Source of the DNA: Gnetum montanum
Lineage: Eukaryota > Streptophyta > Gnetopsida > Gnetales > Gnetaceae
NCBI GenBank assembly: GCA_015680685.1
Contig: MNCI01022534.1
Coordinates: 204,005 to 268,004, forward strand
Length of the DNA stretch: 64,000 bases
Direction of reading: 5' to 3'
Notes under the pieces: model-generated
The model's input: the letters and a program-made list of their open reading frames with translations, nothing else
The model's database searches: none
What the model was told of the DNA's origin: nothing
Made by a program: the position numbers and the translations under genes
Shown here: one piece after another, positions 23,520-35,764 of the stretch
Layout: each line of letters opens with the position of its first letter
How positions within the stretch are numbered: the stretch's first letter is position 1

Positions 23520-25428
23520 ATGGCCAAGCATGCTCAACCTTTTAGATCTCTCCACTCAACTCAGTTATGGGAGAGATGGCCATTCATGGTGACATCCTAC
23601 AAAGTGGTTTCTCATTTTTTCAACTCTTTCATTTTACACCATTTTCATACGTTTTCTATTTTCTTGAATACTTTACAATTTCTTTTATATTTTACTTTAT
23701 TTAAAATGTCTTACAATTCTTTTTCTTTTTTACTACCATCAGAACATTGATGCCAAATACAACTGCTAAATACTAGCAGATTAATTGAATTATATTGTTT
23801 AAATTAAGTTCTTAATGATTGGATTTTATCATTAAATTCTAACATTGATGAATGGGATGTTGGTTTTCACATTGTACTAAGCAGTGAACTCATGACATCC
23901 ACCCATTCCACTCAAAACTTCATGGTTTTTATTTTGTTCTAGAAGCATGGGGTTCTTTTTAATAATAACTTTGAATGAGCTCATGACCTTAGTGCTCCCA
24001 AACTTAGAATGAATCAAGTGGAATTGGAAAGGGTGTGGCTTCAAGGGAAATTTTCACCTTTTGTACCTACTAATATTCTAGAGTTTTATGGGTATCCTCA
24101 TCAATTCCTCATCATTGTTACCATAGAACAACAATAGGAAGTAATGTATTTGCATGGTGTGGTTCCTATAAAAAAAACATGGGAATTCAAGGCACATCAC
24201 TTAGATAAAATAATGGGCTATAAACATCGGTTATGGGGCTAGAAAGACATGTTACACATTCCTGAAGGTACCCCTCTAGCTAAGGCCCTCTTTACTTCTT
24301 GTTTTTCTTTCCTTCTCTATTTGAAATGGTGGGTGATCGTTATGGTGTCCATGAGCTCTAAGGGGTTGTATGATCTCAAAGTGCTAGTGCAAGGCCACTA
24401 GAAGTGAATGGTCTTAATTCTAACTAAGGATGTGATGTTTCCAACATCATCTTAATCACAAACTCCACAAGGACTTCATGTGACTAGCATAAGGAACTTC
24501 ATTCCCTCCTCTCTCTCTTTATCACTTCAATCCAATTTTCATCTCACTACCTATTGTCATGTTTAATCAAGTTTTCAATTTGGATTATCTTAATTCTTTG
24601 GTGGTATCTTGGGTGATCCTATTTTTAACAATCCATAGCATTAATCATTCCTGGGGCCCATAGGCTCCTTGGTATTAGGGCACGCAAGAGCATTAAGGGC
24701 ATGAACCTGCTATGGGGAGGACCCACTTGCATACTCCTTGGCCTATATGGTTAAATTTCCTATCCCTTAGTCATTTCACTTTCAAAACCACTATTTTTCA
24801 CCATGAAACATTCAATTTTTGCACTCCTTAATATTTAGCTCTAATTAAATCTCCTTTCCCAACTACCTATCAAGCCCTCTTAAATGTTTTATTCTTAATA
24901 TAGGCTTTTTTGGCTTGCTTTGAACTCTAATTTCATTGCAAAGTTCTTTTTCCTATTTATTTTTCTACATGTGAAGATTTTTAACTATAGTTACATCAAT
25001 GCATCCTCGTCAATGTAATTGATGCATCAATGTAAGGAAAAAATACTATAAATATGTGATAGGAGTTCTCCAAATTTTCACATTTGCCTCATAGTGTTAG
25101 AGGAGTTTTTGTAATTTTTAGAGCCAAAAGCTTTCTCAAAGCCAAAACCTTCAAACCACTTGTCTTAATTACCTCATTATTCGACCCTCAAGCTACTAGA
25201 GGTGCACTTTATGTCATGGGGGTCAAAAAAATCATAGTTTATAATGGAATATTTTTTAAAGTTTTCTACATTCCTAAGTTTTAACTAATAAATTATTCTT
25301 AAAATTATTAATCTACACTAAGTTAAACCTCATCAACAAACTCAAGTAGCTAAATAGATAAAATAGTAATAAAATAATCCATCCATCATGATCACAACCA
25401 ACCATGTAACTTCCCTGAATGAAAAAAG
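23520..25428 (+). other. G3 spacer between integrase and aORF
   Basis: It opens with a T-rich tract (23615-23720), as in A4 and A5 after gag. It then holds a part-open frame near 23990-24240 (KLRMNQVELERVW, FYGYPHQFL, HHLDKIMGYKHRLWG) that I cannot place. The 'ggggaggacccacttgcatac' block at 24716 is shared with A5 (51415) and A4 (42571, minus). An internal promoter-like unit follows at 24992-25056. A 66-codon frame (25084-25284) has no recognised domain. Confidence 0.55.
24992..25056 (+). promoter_or_regulatory. Internal promoter-like unit in G3 (U3-type palindromes plus TATA)
   Basis: Forms of ATCAATGCAT, TCAATGTAATTGA and GATGCATCAATG crowd 24992-25034, followed at 25046-25056 by CTATAAATATG. 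The same motif family with a TATA box at similar spacing makes up the U3 of this element's LTRs. It lies about 440 bases upstream of the aORF start. A copied U3 core or a partial LTR insertion are both possible; A4 has the equivalent with its own motif. Confidence 0.5.
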
Positions 25429-25493
25429 GTATTGAAGGTATTAATAGTTATACATGAAATACTAATCCTAGGATATGTTTGTAATTTCAAATA
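25429..25493 (+). other. Relic mini-intron before the G3 aORF
   Basis: Twin donor-like sites AAAGGTATTGAAGGTATT (GT at 25429 and 25438), a branch-site match ATACTAAT at 25459-25466 and a T-rich run precede the aORF start. The position and order match A4 and A5. Here the AG and ATG have decayed to AA and ATA, so splicing and initiation would fail. Confidence 0.5.
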
Positions 25494-27420
25494 ATACCAA
25501 AGAGAACATAAGGTGAAGGACCATCCCAACCAAGGGAGAAGTGGCCAAGAGGAGGAACGGGCCATTAGCCATAACAACTACAAGAAGATGAAGCAAAGAC
25601 ACATGCAATAGGACCTCTATAGGAGTAGCCCAAAGTGAAATCTACCTAGTAGACTTCCATAGATAAGATAGGCCAATCAAGGTAGGATAATGTTCTAAGG
25701 CCTAGGTCAAATCTAGAGGTCACTTTGATTGAGGCCTTTCTTAAGTGAAGTTGCTCCATGAAAATCCAAAGTTCAATTCTTTGGGAACTTAACTTCAACC
25801 CCTTCTTGGACCTGGCACTAGAGGAGGTTAAGAATCAATTACAATGGTCCTCCATGTGGCCCATCCTCACTTGTAGCAGGGAGTAATATATGAGGGAAAC
25901 CTACCTTTTCTAGAGCAACTGATAGGCAAACAAAACTATTAAAATCAAGGAAATTCATGTGTCTTATTCGGTTGAGATCATTGTAGAAGCCCTTGGACTA
26001 TTGGACATTAGGGAAACATTTGTAGATATTCCAACACAAGCATATCCTAATGTAAAGAAGGAGTGGATCAAATGATGTCATGGGAAAAGTCGTAAAGAGT
26101 ATGATGTACTAAATAAGGTGGAGAGAGTTTATTTCAAAATTGTGGCCTACCACCTAAACCCAACAATGCAGCCTAGCAAAGGCACTACCTTCTCCACCTA
26201 TGTGTGTATCATTCTAAGTAGAAAATGTTTCATTAACCTCCCTCAACTCATCTTCTTGAATATTGAGAACCATTTCAAAGAAAATGAATGAGGAAGGAAG
26301 ACACTCCCCTTTCCTTGCTTGATTAAAAAACTCTGCTAAAGAGGAGACATAGCTCATTATGTCAATGATACCATCCATCATGCTCCTATCACCTGCTCAT
26401 AGGATATGATGAAGGAAAAAGCACCAAAAAAAACTACTTTAGAAGTAGCAACCACCACCACCCACCAAAGAGATAATGTTGGAGGCTTGTGTAGCCATTG
26501 AATGCATAAGAAAAATTTGTGAGCAACTCTTGCAATAACAACAATAAGAGCCAAGGTTTGGTGAACCATTAGTCTACCGACCAACATTGAGCCATCTCAA
26601 TGAAGAATAATAAGTTGGTTGGAGAAGACTGCCTTGCTATATTCCTCCTAAAGAATATAGGGGCCCATAAGATTGAACCCAAGAGCCTAAGAGATTACAT
26701 TGTCCATCCCTAGATAACAGGAGTTCCCTAAAATTTCTAGGAATGCCTCAACCTTCTCAACATGTTGGAAGGAGAGAGAGGAGACTACTGTCCTAGTGAT
26801 GCAATACCAAGGGTAGGAAATAGTTGTAGAGGTGATGGCCAATAGGATGGACAATAGCCAAAATGCCAAGGTCAAAGTTGAAGAAGCAAGTGACCAACTC
26901 ATACCTCCTCTATGAGGCTTATTTCAAGCACCATAAGGACACTAAGTAGAAGCTAGAAATAGCTAATGTTGAGCTTGAAGTTATCAAGAGAAAATTCACT
27001 AATCAACAATCAGTTGTTGAGAACCTGGATAAGAGGATGAATGACTACCATGAACTATAGAACCTTATAAAGACATTCAACATAGAATGTAAATAATTCA
27101 CAACATGGTTTATTAATGTGAACGAGTTATTCCTAGTAATGCCTTGTCTATAGGATGTCCCCATACTAGCCTACATTGGTGATGCTATGTGGACTATGTA
27201 CAATCCATGGAGTAAGAAGAAGAAGATGAAGGAATTTCTAAATGCCTTTCATATTCTACCAAAAGAAATAGTTGTAGAAAGATAGCCACAACCATAGCCT
27301 CAACCTCAACCTCAGCCACCATCACCATGAGCATCAAAGCCTCGAGAAGGTCCTTCAGCATCCTAGAAGCCTCTGCCTCCTAGGACTATTTGATTTTCTC
27401 TTCATCTTCAACAACCATAT
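25494..27420 (+). pseudogene. G3 aORF, broken
   Basis: The N terminus is basic and Gly/Pro-rich (EGPSQPREKWPRGGT, 25518-25565), matching A4 and A5. The core at 25940-26350 reads VEALGLLDIRETF, KVERVYFKIVAYHL, TFSTYVCIILSRKCF and TLPFPCLIKKLC. This last motif is the best anchor to A4 (LVLPFPCLIRKLC). The layout resembles the plant-transposon protein domain I recall as Pfam PF20167, found in Athila-like elements. A coiled coil (KHHKDTK, KLEIANVELE) lies at 26920-26985, then DVPILAYIGDAMWTMYNP and a Pro/Gln-rich tail. ATG is lost at the start and several stops are present. Function unknown. Confidence 0.75.
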
Positions 27421-27629
27421 GATTTCCATTGGTTGTTTTTGTAAGGGTGTTAAATTTTGTTGTTTCGAACATCCATTTTTGTCAATTTTTATAAATCCAT
27501 ATAATTTGGCACTCAAAGTCAATCAAGTAGACTCTGTCAGTCAATAATTTCATACCTTCCCAATTTTGTAAGAAGCTCAATCCCATTTTTATTCACTCAA
27601 GGATGATTTTTCATTCATTCATGGATGTA

Positions 27630-28445
27630 TGATGAATCATTCAATAGGCATGTGTCAATGTAGCCCCATCAATATAGCACCATCGATGCATGGTTAGATG
27701 CATCAACATAGTATCTAGTTTTACCTATATAAATACACATACCAACTACATTCATGGCACATTAAGTCAATAGAGTAGCAAAGTTCTTGTAGTTTTCTTC
27801 AATTAAAGTTCTTACAATAGGACTTCAAGGATTGTACAGATCCCTATTCAAATATCAATTTACCTAAACACTTTGGTGTGTTGGTAATAAAGATGAAATT
27901 CTTGAAATTTCTTGTAGCAGTTAAGAATATTTTAATTTTTTCATTATGCACTTTATTACTTATGCATTTTATATTCATGGACTTAATTAATTAATATCCT
28001 TAATAATCACACATAAGTACGACTACCTCAAACATACCATTAATGCTTAGTAATCTTAGTAGTGTTATCACTTGGTACACCTAGTAGCCTAACACTTGGT
28101 AACCCAACACTATTCCTAATAGGTTCAAGATATTCATGAAAGGTGGACCTAGTATGTTAGGATAGTTAGATTAAGAAATTAGATAGTTAATTAGTAAATT
28201 TACAATTAATTACCTTTTTTCCACTTAGATAAAATAAAATAAAAAATAAAAATAAAAATCATGTGCCTAGGCTTACACTTAATTATATACTTGAAATCAC
28301 ACAAGTGAAGCCAAGAAGACAACAATCATATTTCAAGTCACTATCTTTGCCCCATTGGTGCATTTAGAGATAGAATTTGACCAAAATGGTAGTGCAACAC
28401 TCATGTTTTGTATGGATGTTGTTAGGGACTACTTGTTGCTCATCA
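27630..28445 (+). repeat. G3 3' LTR
   Basis: 816 bp, TGATGAATCATTC to TTGCTCATCA, following the decayed purine tract 'catggatgta'. It aligns with 16132-17143. The right flank begins tctat. Confidence 0.92.
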
Positions 28446-29090
28446 TCTATCATTGCTTGTTACTATTATGATATACCTTTTGTATATTTAATTATTAGTA
28501 TTTATGCTAATGAATAGGTATTCATAGTTCAATGCTAATTGACTTATGATCATGAAAATTTCTATGATAACATAAAGCATAGTCTACTTTGAGTTTGTTC
28601 TTGGAAAATCACATACTCATATGTGATGCTAAGTAGTGCATAGAGTTGTGTGATTATAGACAATGATTAAACAATTGGCATTCATAATGGGGTGTTAGAA
28701 CCAACTTTTTGGTTTTTAAAAATATTTATCCCTCAGACACCTAGTCAAATTAGAACTTTATAACTTGGAAATGCATAACTTAGAGCTTCCAAATGAAGAG
28801 TTTTACCATTAAGTGGTAACATCTTGCTGTTAATTGGCATTCCTAACGAAAAAAGTTGGGAAACTTATAATAAATAATTAGTTAAATAATTTTTTGAAGG
28901 TAAGGAGTGTTAGATTTCATGAAAAAAAGAATAATAATTAATGTACATCAAATCATCAACATAGATCGTAATTATGTTCTTATTGTTGAAAAATAACTAT
29001 AAAACAAAGATTCCAAATAGAATAGAAAATAGATGGTCAAAGACACTTTGAAATACAAAGAAATACACTATACAAAGTTTGTTGATAATA
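28446..29090. other. Unassigned AT-rich stretch right of G3
   Basis: No open frame of note, repeat or motif is evident. This is the right flank of G3. Confidence 0.5.
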
Positions 29091-29094
29091 AAAA

Positions 29095-30430
29095 ATAATA
29101 TCATTAATTCTTAGTTGAAAGTTATTACAAATTCCAAATGTCTATTTCCAAGCATTTTGCATAATTGAACCCTTATAAAAGCATGTGAAAAGGAATTCTT
29201 ACTTTCACAAAGAGGATACAAAGGAGAAACAATTATTTTATGTTGAAGATAAGTACCAAGAGGAAGACTTTGATGTATTAGCCATAATAAAATAATTTGA
29301 CTTGTTAGATAAGAGGGAATTTCCCAAATGTTTCACATTTTTTCCATTAAAAGTTACAATGATAATTTCATTCTCTAAGCTTTATTAAATTTGTTATAAA
29401 TATGATCATTTTTGGAAACTATCTCATATGTAATTTTGCAATTAAAATGAAAAAAATGGATTTTTTATCTTATCAAAAAAATATCTAGAAAAGCTTAACA
29501 TTAAATTAATTACCAAGATTAAAAATTAATTTTTCAAAAAAATTTCTTCTCATCCTATGTAGGCCATAAAGGCTAGAAGACTTCTTCAATTTAATCCATC
29601 TATCATGAATTCATAGATACATATTTGTTCCAAGTAGTTCATGATCTCAACAAATGAATAGTCCAAGGCCCTTCATTAAAAGAAATTCACCATGGACTAC
29701 TTTTCTTAAACATATCTTTAGAATTTGTAATACAATTGTAGTTCTAGTATTTACTAAGCATGTACCATGTCTTTTAAATTTGTTTAAGTACTAAAGAACC
29801 AAAAATATAGATGACTTGAGGGAAAAGAAAATAGTAATAAAAATTGTTAGAAGATCAACTATTATCATTTTTATGTTTTCTTGCATAGGTTTATTTCTAT
29901 AAAGGAGTATCCAAGAATCAAGATCATCAATGCATTTTGCAATTTATTTTCTTAAGAGAACAAAACCTTGCCTATAACAATTACTAAGGCAAAGTCCTCT
30001 ATCTTTTTTTCTAGTAGTGAAAATATTCCACGAAAGACTAGAAAAGCTTGTATGAATTTGAATTGTAAACTACAAATATCAACTAATAATTTGATTAATT
30101 CTATCATAAGAAGATTGTGTAGAAGCCCAATAGCTGAAGTAATAGATATGAGAAGATTAAAGCATTTACATAACAACTAAAAATTTGTTAATAATGGTAA
30201 GCTTTTTTTCCATTCATCAAGTTTCTTTTCAATTTCATCAACAATAAAATTCCAAAAAATATTTAAATTAGGCTCAAAAGGAAAAGGTATTTCGAAAAGC
30301 TTGAAGGAAAAATCCTTTTTCAAGATTTTCCAATACCTAAAAGTAACCAACTCACCAATATTACCATTGTAAGAAAGATCAAAATTTTGGCAATTACCTA
30401 AACATATTTAATTCTACCCATAATTTAAAA
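29095..30430 (-). pseudogene. LINE (non-LTR) retrotransposon relic: RT tail and zinc-finger region
   Basis: Reading leftwards, ISLSYNGN-like and LVTFRYWKI segments near 30300-30390 match the LINE RT block after the palm (usually YLGIPL). EIEKKLDEWKKSLPL follows at about 30210-30250, then LCKCFNLLISITSAIGLLHN (30110-30176), as in plant L1 elements (usually SLAGRL...V.SA.P.Y). Near 29880-29990, IDDLDSWILLYRNK matches the usual DDPGSW..LFRN block. At 29170-29310 LPLGTYLQHK, IVSPLCPLCES and FSHAF match the zinc-knuckle zf-RVT region. Stops and frameshifts are dense. No poly(A) tail or target duplication was found. Confidence 0.7.
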
Positions 30431-32140
30431 AAGTATCTCTTTCATTTTTAAAATATTTATTTTAATAAAATAATATCTAAAATTGCTGAAAATGATTAAA
30501 AACAACTTCATATATAATAATGTTTTTAGTAAGACTAGTTTAAATTATAACTTCTAAAAAATTAACGAAAAATTTGAAAGTTTAACAAAGAAAGAAATGC
30601 ACATATACTCTAAAGTATTAATGTCAAAATTTTTAACTCCATTTACATGTTACAAGAGCTACATGTTGGTATAGTTCATTTGCATAACATAAGAGCTACA
30701 TATCGGTGAATAAAAGAGCTTAAATATAATAACATATCTAACATTGATTTATCATAAATTTCTATGAGTAAAAAATTGTGTAAAATCTTATGTATTCAAA
30801 GTCTCACTATCTTGATATTTGATTAAATATCAAATAATGTTTTATTTGAAATTTTTGGTTTTCTTTCCTTAACTAAAAAAGATACTATATTAATAAAATG
30901 ATTTTAAAGTATAATCAAGTATTTTTGTAGCTTTAATGATAAACCAAGATGAGAGAATCAATCTTTTTTAAAACAAAGAAACATATCAAAGTACTAATCT
31001 AATTCTAACCTTAGAAATAAAATTATAATTGTGTAAGGCTTAAAGATTTAAATAAGCTCTAATCTATGTATTACATTATCCTTATAATTCTTTTACTACT
31101 AGCCATTACTCACAGTAGCCTATGATTATCACTATTATCTCACTATGAGCCATGGTTCCTCAGAGCTAGTCTGAATAAAGAAAAAAATCTACATTGATTT
31201 TCCTCCCTTCAAAAGTTCTATGGTATATGATGGGGTAGGTTCCACAACTCACATCCCTATTGAGAAGTCTAGTTCATAAAGCATCAAAAAAGCTTGTGTT
31301 GATCCTTGATGGAATCCCATAATGAATAAAAAAAGAAAGAATTTTTTATTCTTGTATCAAATGAAAAAACATAACATGAATTTTAAAGTGCAAGTATGGA
31401 ACCACACAACTTCAAGAACGAAAATGAATCACTTTACAGATTTCCTCACTCTACCTTGATCTCTTAAGAAACATATAGATAATACACTCTCAACACAAGA
31501 ATTCTAATTATGACTAGCTTATGACATATAGCTTCAATGAACTCTATTTAATTTATAGCCTTAGCTCACACTTTAATTTTCTTTCACATCTTAAAACTTA
31601 TTTTAAAACTAAAAATCTTGAAATTGCAGCTTAACTATGATTAGTAGTGTTCTCAAAACCAATTGTGAGTGCATTGCAACTTAACTCTTCATTACAATTC
31701 GAAACTATGAATAGATTATGACCCATAGTCTATATGAAATTCCAAACCAAATAGAAACCAAAAATTTAGACTCATAATGGGTTTGCAACCTAGATTACAA
31801 CTTGTAGTCTTTTAGTAATCTTCTAGAAACAAAACTTAAAAATATCGTTTTTGCATAGTACAACTTCTTACAATTTTTACCTTCTTAGACACTCATTGCA
31901 ACCTCACTATGATTTTCTAGTTGTAGTCTCACAGTAGGGGCCTACCTAAATTGGAAATTGTCAAAAACACTCAAAACATAGATTGCATAGGTCTATGACT
32001 CTCTCCCTCTCACAATTTCTTGTTCAAAATACATATGATATCTAAAATGATTCAAATCAAAGCTATATTAAACCCATAGATATTAAAATCTAAAATACAC
32101 ATATAAATAAGAATAAAATATATTAGAATTACATTAATTT
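30431..32140. other. AT-rich stretch, possibly containing the 3' LTR of the chromovirus relic
   Basis: No coding domain. At 31620-31960 short degenerate copies of GATTACAACCCATAGTC recur (31709, 31794, 31900 region). The stretch just left of the chromodomain ends at a purine-rich run on the minus strand (GGATGGAGGAGATGATGAGG, 32140-32160), the usual place for a polypurine tract. The LTR may run from about 32130 leftwards, but its far edge cannot be set. Confidence 0.4.
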
Positions 32141-32229
32141 CCTCATCATCTCCTCCATCCTTAAATTGAATAACTTAAGACACTATGGGGATTACACTTG
32201 GGCTATCATCAAGTCCCTATAAAGTCAAA

Positions 32230-34950
32230 TTAGATTCATGAAGCTAAATAACATTTTTAGTTTATTTATTATCCCAGTATATCAAGTATTCATGTCTATT
32301 TTTATCTCTTATACTTGTAGCCTCCCTTACTTCCAACACAATTAGCTTTCTTGATGTAGTTGGAATTGGTCCTATAATTACATCTTTTAGAACTTTAATG
32401 TTGTCTTCAAAATTATATGCTAAAAATCTACCATGAAAATGAGCCAAATTTGCAATATTGAAAACACAAGCAATAGAAAAATCATCAAGAATATTACTCT
32501 CATAAGCATTGTCATTAATTTTTGTTTTAATCTTGAATGGATCAATCTTCCTTAACTTGAGCTTGAAGAATTTCATATTTCTTTGCCTCTCCTTAGTCAA
32601 ATACACCCATACATATTCATTGGTATTAAATGTAATTTTTTGTTTCCTTTATTCAAATTTTTGGCTATCTTAAACTTTGTTTTTCATTTTGACCTCAACT
32701 TGTTAATGCAATTCTTTGATATGATATTCTCAAAAAATTTATAACTTAGAGATACAACCATCAAAATGTCCTAATTCATCAACAATGTTAGGAGAAAATC
32801 CATAGTTAGCAACAATCGAACTCTTATAATGCTAGTGTGAAATTTATTATGTTAAGCTAACTTTGCATGTGTCCACAAATTCTCCCATCCTTGAGGTTGA
32901 TTTTCATATAAACAATGATGAATTTTCAACAATAATATATTTATAAGTTTAATTTGACCATTGATTTATAAATGATAAGTAATAGAAAAAGATAATTTAG
33001 TTCTCAAAAATTTCCATAATAATCTTCAAAAATGATTAGTGAATCTCACATTCGTGTCACTCATAATATTTAAAGGTTCATGCAATTTAACAACATACTT
33101 GAAAAAAAAATGATCAACATGAGATGCATTACTACTCCTCTTACATGAAAAAAATGATCCATTTTAGGGAATTTATCAACTAGCAAAAATAAGAGTCATA
33201 TCCATATTTGATCTTTGGAATATGATAAACAAATTTAAAAACACTTTATTATGAAGCATTGAGAATTGGTAAAATCAAGTAATGATCCTCTATAGTTTTT
33301 CACTCTTAAATTATTTCCAAGCATAATATTCTTTCACAAATTTAACAACATTTCTATACATGTCTAACCAAAAGTAAATTTGCCCACAAGCTCTAAGTTT
33401 TTTCTCTTGTCCATGTCACTACTTTTATTTGAAAGGTTTTTTTTTTTGAATTTAAATTAGGCACAAAAGTTCATAATTTTTAAATAAAATCTCCTACCTA
33501 ATGTGATAGTCCTTCCATCAGTTAGCCCTTTCAAGTAAATGTGAATTCAAATCTTTTAAAATTTTACTAAAAATTCTATGATTAGAATATAAAGTAGTAG
33601 AAGAATTAAATCCATCATCTTGAACACAAGAATGATTCAAATGGTAAATTCTAGATAAAGAATCTACTACAACATTGCTTTTTCCACCTCTATTTTTCAA
33701 AATAAAATAAAAATATTTAACTTTCCCTAACCATTTCATATATTTAGTATTAAGTTTCTTTTGATGATTTAAGAATTGAAATGCCCCATGATAGGTTAAA
33801 AACAAGATTTTGTTTAGCAATAAATAATGCTTCCAATGCTTTATAGCTTGCAAAATGACATACAAATATTTCTTATAAATACTATATTATTTTCTAACTT
33901 CATTTAATCTTTTAGAAAAAAAATATAATGGGCTTACCTTAGAAAAGCACACCTTTAATCCAAAGTTCACTTACATGCAACTCTACTTCAAAATGTATGA
34001 AGAAATTAGAAATAGTGAAAACCATAGCACTAATAATCATGTCCTTCAAAGCTTGAAAAACAATCCTATTTTTCAACATTCTAATGAAATTCAACATTTT
34101 TCTTCAATAAGAAAACCATAAACCATGAATTCAAACCGAAATTTCTTGTAAATCTTATATACAACAATCAATGAGGAGAATACCATAACTAGCTTGATCT
34201 CTAAAAGAACTTGTTTTAAAAAATAAAATACATTTATTTTTAACATATTGGAAAAGATATTTAGAAAGCTAATAGACTCTATAGCATTTAGACTAAGGAA
34301 AAGATTGCAAACCAAGTTATTACCCTTAGTAGAGATAACATTCTCTCAAGCATCATCATTAATTACAATGTGGATCTATTTTCTATTCTTTAAACATCTA
34401 GCCTCAATTCTAAATAACATTTTTTAGAAGGCATTTCATTCACATCACATTTCCCATTAATGTAAAATAATTAATTTTAGACATATTATCTATTATAGGG
34501 GCATTAGCATTACCTTGACTTGAAGGTTTTCCTTTCTACATTATTTAAATTTCTTTATCTTTGAAGACTTTAGGTATTTTGTATTTTCATAGTTTAAGTC
34601 TCATTTCACTACAACTGAAGCATTGGACCTTGAAGAAGTGTTTCTCCCTTAATCCTTCTCATTCTTGAATAAATCGGTATTGACAACTTTATCATGATCT
34701 TCTCTCGTGCTCTTATCTTACCTCTCTTGGCATCCTTCTTTTATATTATTCTTCTCCTTTGATCTTCTTTCATTTCTGGAACCTTTGTAGTCTTTTCCCT
34801 TACAATACTTGGGACCTTTACCATGGTTATGAAGTTTCTTTTCAACTTTTTGTGTCAATTTAAATGCTTCATTAAGTGTTTGTTGCTTATAGAGTGTAAA
34901 CTCTTGCTAGTAGTTTTTCATTATAAATATTGTGATTACAACATTTGTAC
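32230..34950 (-). pseudogene. Chromovirus-type gypsy relic (gag end, RNase H, integrase, chromodomain)
   Basis: At 34600-34950 a lysine-rich gag end with half a zinc knuckle (QCFSCSEMRLK) is visible. Most RT is missing. RNase H at 33518-33940 reads FFSKRLNEVRK, LYVILQAIKHWKHYL, HGAFQFLNHQKKLN, and ends KSNVVVDSLSRI. Integrase (33450-32640) has KFPKMDHF, IMSDTNVRF and NGQIKLIN, so the Asp/Glu triad is damaged. The GPY/F-like module KLKLRKIDPFKI and DDFSIACVFNIANL lies at 32430-32570. A chromodomain-like end, VREATSIRDKNRHEYLIYW, lies at 32265-32330. The chromodomain marks the chromovirus branch, unlike G3 and A4. Nonfunctional. Confidence 0.82.
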
Positions 34951-34959
34951 TTCATTATA

Positions 34960-35760
34960 TATAAAGCCTTCCATCCACCTATAACTTGCTATGACATACA
35001 ATGCTTCCACTCATAATTTTGAAAACATTATACTCCAAAATATTTGTATGTATCCTCAATCATAATTTTTTTATTATTTAGCTGGAAAGTATAATCTCTC
35101 TTGTTATTTTCACAAATTAACACTTTTGTTTTTTAAAATTCATCTTCATTTATATTTATTCATAGATTTTTTAGTTGATATAATACTACTTTTAGTTCTA
35201 TATCTAAATTTGTAATTAGTGTTACATCATCTATAAAGATTAAAAGTTGTATCTATAATTGATCCACTCTAATAGCATAATTTGTAGGCACATCTTTATT
35301 TCACTATTCTAGTTCATCAATAAAAATATTAAATAATGTTATTAAAAAAGGATAATCTTTCTTTACTCCTATGTTATTGTAAAATTAACAAAATTTTGTA
35401 GTTTCTTTATCTTTCAATTTAAAAATTCTTCTTTTATCTAAAATTTGGATGATACTAAGTTTGCTCCATAATTATTCTCACACAATAGAGTCAAATGCTT
35501 TATTAAAATCAACCAAAAAAATAAATGTTTGATTTTATTTTATCTTTTCTTATTTAATGCAATATCTAAGAATAATTCAATGATTTAGTGTAGACTATTT
35601 TTTATGAATTTAACTCATGAAACTACATCCAAATTGTTTCCTCTTGCCTAAGATCCTAATGTTTTTTCTAGAATGATATCTAATAATTTTGCAAACAATT
35701 TATTAATCATGATTAATCTATAATTATTTAAATTTCATTTATCTTGTTTTTCCTAAAACA
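34960..35760 (-). pseudogene. Second LINE relic: reverse transcriptase palm
   Basis: Read leftwards from 35760, NKLFAKLLDIILEKT matches the LINE fingers block (usually YKIFAKLLANRL). VDFNKAFDSIV near 35480-35510 carries motif A with its Asp. GVKKDYPFLITLFNIFIDEL (35310-35370) matches motif B (usually GVKQGDPLSPTLFNIFIDEL). LLIFIDDVTLI (35220-35255) is the catalytic xxDD block. DTYKYFGV follows near 35030-35050. Several frames must be joined and stops are many. It abuts the gag end of the chromovirus relic, and I saw no boundary signal. Confidence 0.72.
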
Positions 35761-35764
35761 TAAG

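Larger units (their letters stand above)
16132..28445 (+). mobile_element. G3: full-length Athila/Tat-type gypsy retrotransposon with extra ORF
   Basis: 12.3 kb with 5' LTR 16132-17143, primer-binding site, gag, protease, RT, RNase H, integrase, a 1.9-kb spacer, aORF, purine tract and 3' LTR 27630-28445. The order RT, RNase H, IN defines gypsy. RT reads WSYHEVIGID and RNase H reads QKFDLIMVD and VVVNHLS, as in the non-chromovirus plant lineage that includes Athila and Tat. There is no target duplication, because the left neighbour is the purine tract of G0. All frames are broken. Confidence 0.9.

Noticed and set aside
32230-34950. Assignment of the chromovirus relic to the same family as G3
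   Set aside because: It carries an integrase GPY/F-like module and chromodomain and a different RNase H type, which G3 lacks.
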